Origin: Firmicutes bacterium UBA1535
GTDB taxonomy: Bacteria; Bacillota; Clostridia; Tissierellales; Sedimentibacteraceae
DNA: 7,988 bases
Direction of reading: 5' to 3'
NCBI GenBank assembly: GCA_002323775.1
Contig: DCPV01000212.1
Location: 9,223-17,210 of the forward strand
The notes under the pieces were generated by a model. That model had not been told where the DNA came from. It was given only the letters and a program-made list of their open reading frames with translations, and made no database searches. The translations under genes and the position numbers were made by a program. Shown one piece after another: positions 5,776 through 7,988 of the stretch (the stretch's first letter is position 1; the number at the start of each line of letters is the position of its first letter).

Positions 5776-6783
5776 TTATAATATTCGATATTTTTTTAAG
5801 GCAAAGATATTAGCAATATAAAAAATTATAAAAAAGATAAGCAAACTAAAAATATAAGGGAGTAAGGATTCAATTCCACTTCCGAAAACCAAAACTTCTT
5901 TTAGAGCTACACAGCTGTGATACATAGGCATAAGGTATGCAATCTTTGAAAGACCAAAGGGTAGTGTTTCAACTGGAATAATCCCTGAAAAGAAGATTTG
6001 CGGAATGATAACAATAGGGATAAATTGCATAACTTGAAACTCATTGTTTGCAAAAATAGAAACAAAAGTTCCTAATGATACAGCAACAAAGGCAAGCAAG
6101 AGCATAATGAGAATTGCTAAATATAAAGAGCCTGCAAATTCCATTTTAAGTACAAATTTAGTAAATAACACAATAAGGATACTTTGTATACTTGCAAAAA
6201 AACCAAATCCCAAGGTGTATCCTAATATCACAGAGTTTTTACTTATGGGTGTAAGCATTAAGCGTTCTAAAGTTCCATTAGTTCGCTCTCTGACACAAGA
6301 AATACCAGAGATTATAAACACAAATAGAAATGAAAGAAGCCCAATCAATGCGAAGCTTAAATTGTCAAACGGCGACGCATCTGAATTACCATATAAATAG
6401 GTAATTTGTTGTTGAATGGTATCTTGCCCATTAAGACCTTTTAGTGCAGTCATAATCTTTCCGGTTTTCACAGAATCCAACTCAAGCATAGTGATTTTTA
6501 GTTGATTGTCTTTTATTGTAATAACAGCATCTGCGTTCTTATCCTTTAAATATTGGGGTATATCAGATATCGCTGACTCTGACAGGGTCAAAACCTCCTG
6601 TTCCTTAAGTTTAGAAGAAATGATTTCCGGAACATCTACAAGTGTAACAGATGGTATATAATCACTTTTTCCAAGCAGAAAGTACATCAAGGTCAGCATA
6701 AACAAAGGTGCAAATAGTATTAATGCCAAAGAGCGTTTGTCGTGAAACATTTGTTTTATAATTCTAATGATTAAGCTTATCAT
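5776..6783 (-). CDS. ABC-2 type exporter permease
   Basis: 335 residues, integral membrane subunit of an ABC exporter of the DrrB/YhhJ-like ABC-2 class. TM1 at about 18-37 is followed by a large extracytoplasmic domain (about 38-141). Five more membrane helices are near 142-164, 185-207, 218-243, 250-270 and 308-330. The cytoplasmic loop RERTNGTLERLMLTPIS (165-181) is the family's conserved segment before TM3 and probably contacts the ATPase. The start codon is 2 bases after the ATPase stop and its AGGAG (complement of 6792-6796) lies inside the ATPase coding end, so translation is coupled. With one permease gene the working complex is probably two permeases with two ATPases. The substrate (drug, peptide or lipid) cannot be read from sequence. 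Confidence 0.93.
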   Translation of the reverse strand: MISLIIRIIKQMFHDKRSLALILFAPLFMLTLMYFLLGKSDYIPSVTLVDVPEIISSKLKEQEVLTLSESAISDIPQYLKDKNADAVITIKDNQLKITMLELDSVKTGKIMTALKGLNGQDTIQQQITYLYGNSDASPFDNLSFALIGLLSFLFVFIISGISCVRERTNGTLERLMLTPISKNSVILGYTLGFGFFASIQSILIVLFTKFVLKMEFAGSLYLAILIMLLLAFVAVSLGTFVSIFANNEFQVMQFIPIVIIPQIFFSGIIPVETLPFGLSKIAYLMPMYHSCVALKEVLVFGSGIESLLPYIFSLLIFFIIFYIANIFALKKYRIL

Positions 6784-6785
6784 AT

Positions 6786-7496
6786 TTATTTCTCCTCTGC
6801 CATAAAAAACAATTCTTCCAAATTACCATTTGGAGTTTTGCTTATTAATTTTTCTACGAAATCATATTCAATCAAGCGTCCATGATAAATAAGAGCTGCT
6901 TTTTTACAGCGTGATGCTTCATCCATAACATGAGTGGATACGATAATTGTAACACCATTTCTATTGATTTGCTGGAAATTATCCCATATACTTTTTCTCA
7001 ATACAGGATCAATACCAACCGTTGGTTCATCTAATAGCAACAGCTTAGGATTATGTAAAAGCGCAATTGCTAAAGATAGCCTTTTTTTCATTCCTCCAGA
7101 ATATTGAGATACTAATTTATTCTTATCCTCCTCAAGCTGTACCAATGCCAACACCTCGTTAGCCCTATGATTCAGTGCTTTTCCACTTAGTCCGTACAGC
7201 CTTCCGAAAAACTTTAGGTTGTCAAACCCAGAAATATCCGTATATAAGGCATTTTCCTGTGGCATAAATCCAATGCTCTTGATTAAATCCCAATTTGGTA
7301 CTTTGATAGAATCAATTAGGATATTACCTTTATCCGTTTTTAATGCACCTGTAATAAGACGAATCAGTGTAGTTTTTCCAGCCCCAGACGGACCAAGTAA
7401 ACATATCATATCTCCGCTTTCCACAGTAAATGACACATCGGACAATACTATCTTATTTGAAAATTTTTTCATCAAATTTTTTAGCTCTACCTTCAT
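6786..7496 (-). CDS. ABC exporter ATPase subunit (DrrA/CcmA-like)
   Basis: 236 residues, cytoplasmic ATPase powering the adjoining permease. All motifs are intact: Walker A GPSGAGKTT (35-43), Q-loop Gln80 in GFMPQEN, signature YSGGMKKR (132-139), Walker B LLLLDEP with Asp156 and Glu157, D-loop GIDP, and switch His189 in STHVMDE. Such ATPases pair with ABC-2 permeases in drug, lantibiotic and lipid export. The start chosen is the ATG at 7496-7494 because GGAGG (complement of 7504-7508) lies 7 bases upstream. An in-frame ATG six codons earlier would put that ribosome site inside the gene and has none of its own. It is the first gene of a two-gene operon with a clear promoter at 7552-7580. Confidence 0.95.
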   Translation of the reverse strand: MKVELKNLMKKFSNKIVLSDVSFTVESGDMICLLGPSGAGKTTLIRLITGALKTDKGNILIDSIKVPNWDLIKSIGFMPQENALYTDISGFDNLKFFGRLYGLSGKALNHRANEVLALVQLEEDKNKLVSQYSGGMKKRLSLAIALLHNPKLLLLDEPTVGIDPVLRKSIWDNFQQINRNGVTIIVSTHVMDEASRCKKAALIYHGRLIEYDFVEKLISKTPNGNLEELFFMAEEK

Positions 7497-7551
7497 GCTA
7501 AATCCTCCATACACGCTCAGAAATATTGTTTTTGTTCAATCGTATTTTGTA

Positions 7552-7580
7552 ATTTTACCACTATGTTAAATCTTATTCAA
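7552..7580 (-). promoter_or_regulatory. Promoter of the ABC exporter operon
   Basis: On the minus strand, TTGAAT (7580-7575) is followed after exactly 17 bases by TAAAAT (7557-7552), preceded by TGG as an extended -10. The leader would be about 50 bases. The architecture is the same as that of the DUF2200 promoter at 5726-5754. Confidence 0.6.
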
Positions 7581-7857
7581 GAGTAAAATGCGAATGAAAT
7601 TTGATTAGAACAAGAAGTACAAAATAAATTTATTATAATTTAATTAATACACATAATAAATCATATGATAGTGAAATTTAATTAAATTTTCATAATATAG
7701 CAAAGTATTTGGCTCTATCACGATACAAATATTTTTTCAAAATTTCATCTGCTTTGAAATATTAGAATAATTTGTCTCCAAAAGTCAAAATAGAATACTC
7801 CAAAGCTGTAAAATAAGTTATTTTAAAAAATTAAAATAATATTGATTAATTTAATAT

Positions 7858-7863
7858 TATAAT
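7858..7863 (+). promoter_or_regulatory. Possible -10 box for the gene at 7911
   Basis: A perfect TATAAT lies 47 bases before the start codon. No recognisable -35 was found at 16-18 bases upstream, so only the -10 supports it in an AT-rich background. Confidence 0.3.
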
Positions 7864-7910
7864 ATACACTACAATTATAAAAATAGGAATAATTAACAGG
7901 AGGGTCACTA

Positions 7911-7988
7911 ATGGATAGAAAGGTAATTTTATATATTGCAATGAGCCTATATGGATATATTGCTGATAATAATGAGATCGGAAGAGCG
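7911..7988 (+). CDS. Dihydrofolate-reductase-like (RibD C-terminal family) protein, 5' end only
   Basis: Only the first 21 codons plus one base are genuine. They begin MDRKVILYIAMSLYGYIAD. This matches the opening strand and loop of the DHFR-like/RibD C-terminal family, usually written IAMSLDGYIAD, which are NADPH-dependent reductases of pterin- or pyrimidine-like substrates; most small members have no known substrate. The Tyr at residue 14 replaces the usual Asp and could be real or a sequencing error near the contig edge. AGGAGG (7898-7903) lies 7 bases before the ATG, which supports a real start. The reading frame from 7975 on is adapter sequence, so the apparent residues after Asn21 should be ignored. 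Confidence 0.7.
   Translation, partial: MDRKVILYIAMSLYGYIADNNEIGRA
7975..7988. other. Illumina TruSeq adapter remnant at the contig end (artefact)
   Basis: The final 14 bases, AGATCGGAAGAGCG, are identical to the start of the standard Illumina TruSeq adapter as read through a short insert. An exact match flush with the end of the sequence is far beyond chance, so this is untrimmed adapter and not part of the genome. Confidence 0.93.

Larger units (their letters stand above)
7497..7910. other. 414-base AT-rich divergent intergenic region
   Basis: No credible gene is seen on either strand. The region holds the ABC operon promoter (left part), a possible -10 for the gene at 7911 (7858-7863), and a perfect 16-base palindrome AAATTTAATTAAATTT at 7674-7689. 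The palindrome consists only of A and T, so it may be chance. It sits roughly midway between the two divergent genes, where a shared regulator could bind. No riboswitch, tRNA or terminator was recognised. Confidence 0.5.

Noticed and set aside
6044..6400. 118-codon open frame on the plus strand inside the ABC permease
   Set aside because: It is antisense to a clear permease and has no ribosome site or family features.
7497..7514. Upstream ATG for the ABC ATPase (six extra codons)
   Set aside because: The strong GGAGG lies inside those six codons and is ideally spaced for the later ATG at 7496.
7219..7569. 116-codon open frame on the plus strand opposite the ABC ATPase
   Set aside because: It lies antisense to Walker A and the ATPase start, a common shadow frame of ABC ATPase genes.

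Overview
This is an AT-rich, gene-dense bacterial stretch. Strong GGAGG-type ribosome binding sites precede almost every gene. The protein families present (SLH-BsuPI surface protein, Clostridia-type XRE regulator, DUF2087, DUF2200) point to a low-GC Bacillota, most likely class Clostridia; genus cannot be named from the sequence. The last 14 bases match the Illumina TruSeq adapter, so the right edge is a draft or metagenomic contig end, not natural sequence.

Layout. 279-1301 (+) encodes a secreted protein with three S-layer-homology repeats and a BsuPI domain, closed by a hairpin terminator (1342-1394) whose arms resemble insertion-sequence ends. 1530-2411 (+) is a two-gene operon: an XRE repressor fused to a degenerate GIY-YIG-like domain, then a small DUF2087 protein. 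2617-3381 (-) is a short-chain dehydrogenase/reductase facing the operon, with a candidate operator over its promoter. Divergent from it are a VOC/PhnB-like protein (3677-4081, +) and a pirin (4235-5083, +). A bidirectional terminator (5204-5254) separates pirin from a converging DUF2200 gene (5336-5686, -). Further right is a two-gene ABC-2 exporter operon (ATPase 6786-7496, permease 5776-6783, both -). A 414-base non-coding stretch follows, then the first codons of a dihydrofolate-reductase-like gene (7911 onward, +) cut by the contig end.

How the genes may work together. The ABC pair is a clear transport unit (translational coupling, one promoter). The XRE-GIY/DUF2087 pair looks like a small regulatory or nucleic-acid-binding module of unknown role. 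SDR, VOC and pirin are each linked in the literature to small-molecule redox or detoxification chemistry, but they lie on different transcripts and a shared pathway is only a guess. No tRNA, rRNA, CRISPR array, prophage or complete mobile element was seen. The least ordinary items are the XRE-GIY fusion with an internal ribosome binding site and the adapter at the contig end. I see no convincing new multi-gene defence or mobile system.
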